Of a stretch of 15,648 nt of DNA, positions 15,087 through 15,648 are shown piece after piece. Made by a program: the position numbers and the translations under genes. How positions within the stretch are numbered: position 1 is the first letter of the stretch; each line of letters starts with the position of its first letter. Source of the DNA: Neovahlkampfia damariscottae. Lineage: Eukaryota > Heterolobosea > Selenaionea > Neovahlkampfiida > Neovahlkampfiidae. Location: the NCBI GenBank assembly GCA_016618085.1, contig JABLTG010000276.1, positions 1-15,648 on the forward strand, written 5' to 3'. The notes under the pieces were generated by a model. The model was given only the letters and a program-made list of their open reading frames with translations. It searched no databases and was not told the DNA's origin.

Positions 15087-15495
15087 TAAAATAAATTTTA
15101 TTTACGAAAAGGGGGAAATTCAAAACCTGACGGTTTCTCTTCCTGCTTCGCCTTGAACAATTTAATAACTCCAATTTGATTGAAACATTTAATTTATTAC
15201 TTTAATTTACCATTACCATTTTACCAATTAAATAATAATAAAAAGGAATAAGATAAAGAACTGGTAAAATGATAAAGTGGTTTTTGGAATTTTAGTTAAT
15301 CCTGTTGTATTACAAAGTATTTATAAATTTTTGCTTTTGAATAATCAATAACCATTGTTCTTTTTATTTAATTTATTATATTTTTAAATCTTTAAGCATT
15401 TCTACTTTTTATATTTGAAAACGCGCTCATTATGAATTTTTTTTAAGTGTTGTTAATTTAACCAATCAATCTATTATTTTTTTCAATCAATTAAA
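15087..15495. repeat. Right arm of long inverted repeat (409 bp)
   Basis: Reverse complement of 421..828 with about four substitutions and one extra C in the C run at about 15111-15115. Similarity ends at 15495, exactly where an open reading frame begins. The inner flank (before 15087) shows no similarity to the inner flank of the left arm. Confidence 0.93.
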
Positions 15496-15648
15496 GGAAA
15501 TATTCAAGCAAGTGATTTTGAACAATTTCCATTGTATTTTTATTCATTTAAATCATTTCTTTATCAAAAATGTAAAATAGAATCAAGGTCATTTGAAGAA
15601 TTTTTTAAAGGAATGTATATGCATGAAGAAATGAAAGATACAAAATTA
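15496..15648 (+). CDS. Unknown partial coding exon at right edge
   Basis: From 15496 frame 1 is open to the window edge (51 codons), encoding a normal-looking sequence that starts GNIQASDFEQFPLYF and ends EEMKDTKL, with aromatic and charged residues in a typical ratio. The frame continues back into the repeat arm to a stop at 15454..15456 without an ATG. Either a 3' splice site (TTAAAG at about 15496) starts an internal exon, or the repeat has replaced the 5' end of the gene. No family was recognised. Confidence 0.5.

Noticed and set aside
421-15495. Classical DNA transposon with 408-bp terminal repeats
   Set aside because: No target-site duplication at the outer edges, no transposase, and the interior holds ordinary host genes with the same introns and promoters throughout.
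1-15648. tRNA, rRNA, spliceosomal snRNA or CRISPR array
   Set aside because: No cloverleaf with T-loop GTTCRA, no conserved rRNA or snRNA core and no regularly spaced repeats were seen in reading both strands; a tRNAscan and Infernal run would settle it.

Overview
The window is nuclear DNA of a compact, very AT-rich unicellular eukaryote (roughly 30% G+C by eye). Genes on both strands are interrupted by GT-AG introns, each gene has its own promoter, and TAA and TGA are both used as stops, which fits the standard code. The gene content (PTEN, folliculin, a G-alpha subunit, a thioredoxin-PITH protein, an F-box protein and a DUF4116-type repeat protein) fits a free-living protist. Abundant DUF4116 repeats are known from heteroloboseans such as Naegleria, but the lineage cannot be fixed from this window.

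Layout from left to right: (1) the 5' part of a charged unknown gene on the minus strand, running off the left edge; (2) one arm of a 408-bp inverted repeat; (3) an intronless thiamine-diphosphate enzyme of the pyruvate/indolepyruvate decarboxylase family (minus); (4) a peptidase T homologue with a signal peptide (plus); (5) a TXNL1-like thioredoxin-PITH protein (plus); (6) a small F-box protein (plus); (7) folliculin (minus); (8) PTEN with a long basic N-terminal extension (minus); (9) a nuclear protein that may be a transcription factor (plus); (10) a DEP-domain/G-alpha fusion (plus); (11) a five-helix membrane protein (plus); (12) a DUF4116-like repeat protein with an N-myristoylation motif (plus); (13) about 650 bp without a gene but with foldable sequence; (14) the second arm of the inverted repeat, about 98-99% identical to the first; (15) an open reading frame that starts exactly where the arm stops and runs off the right edge.

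Most genes looked broken until very short introns were recognised. Nineteen of the twenty introns assigned are 28-42 nt and one is 49 nt. One of them (33 nt, a multiple of three, no stop codon) is invisible to ORF calling. Removing the introns gives full-length, family-typical proteins.

Two architectural rules stand out. Almost every gene has a CCAAT pentamer, in either orientation, 15-70 nt upstream of its ATG. Almost every gene has AATAAA overlapping or touching its stop codon, so intergenic gaps can be as small as 9-60 bp.

Functionally, PTEN (PI3K/Akt brake), folliculin (Rag GTPase/TORC1 regulator), the DEP-G-alpha protein and a possibly lysosomal peptidase could all touch growth and nutrient signalling. 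Their clustering may be chance. The most unusual items are the DEP-G-alpha fusion, the two outward-facing inverted repeats that flank the whole block, and the shared promoter and 3'-end grammar.
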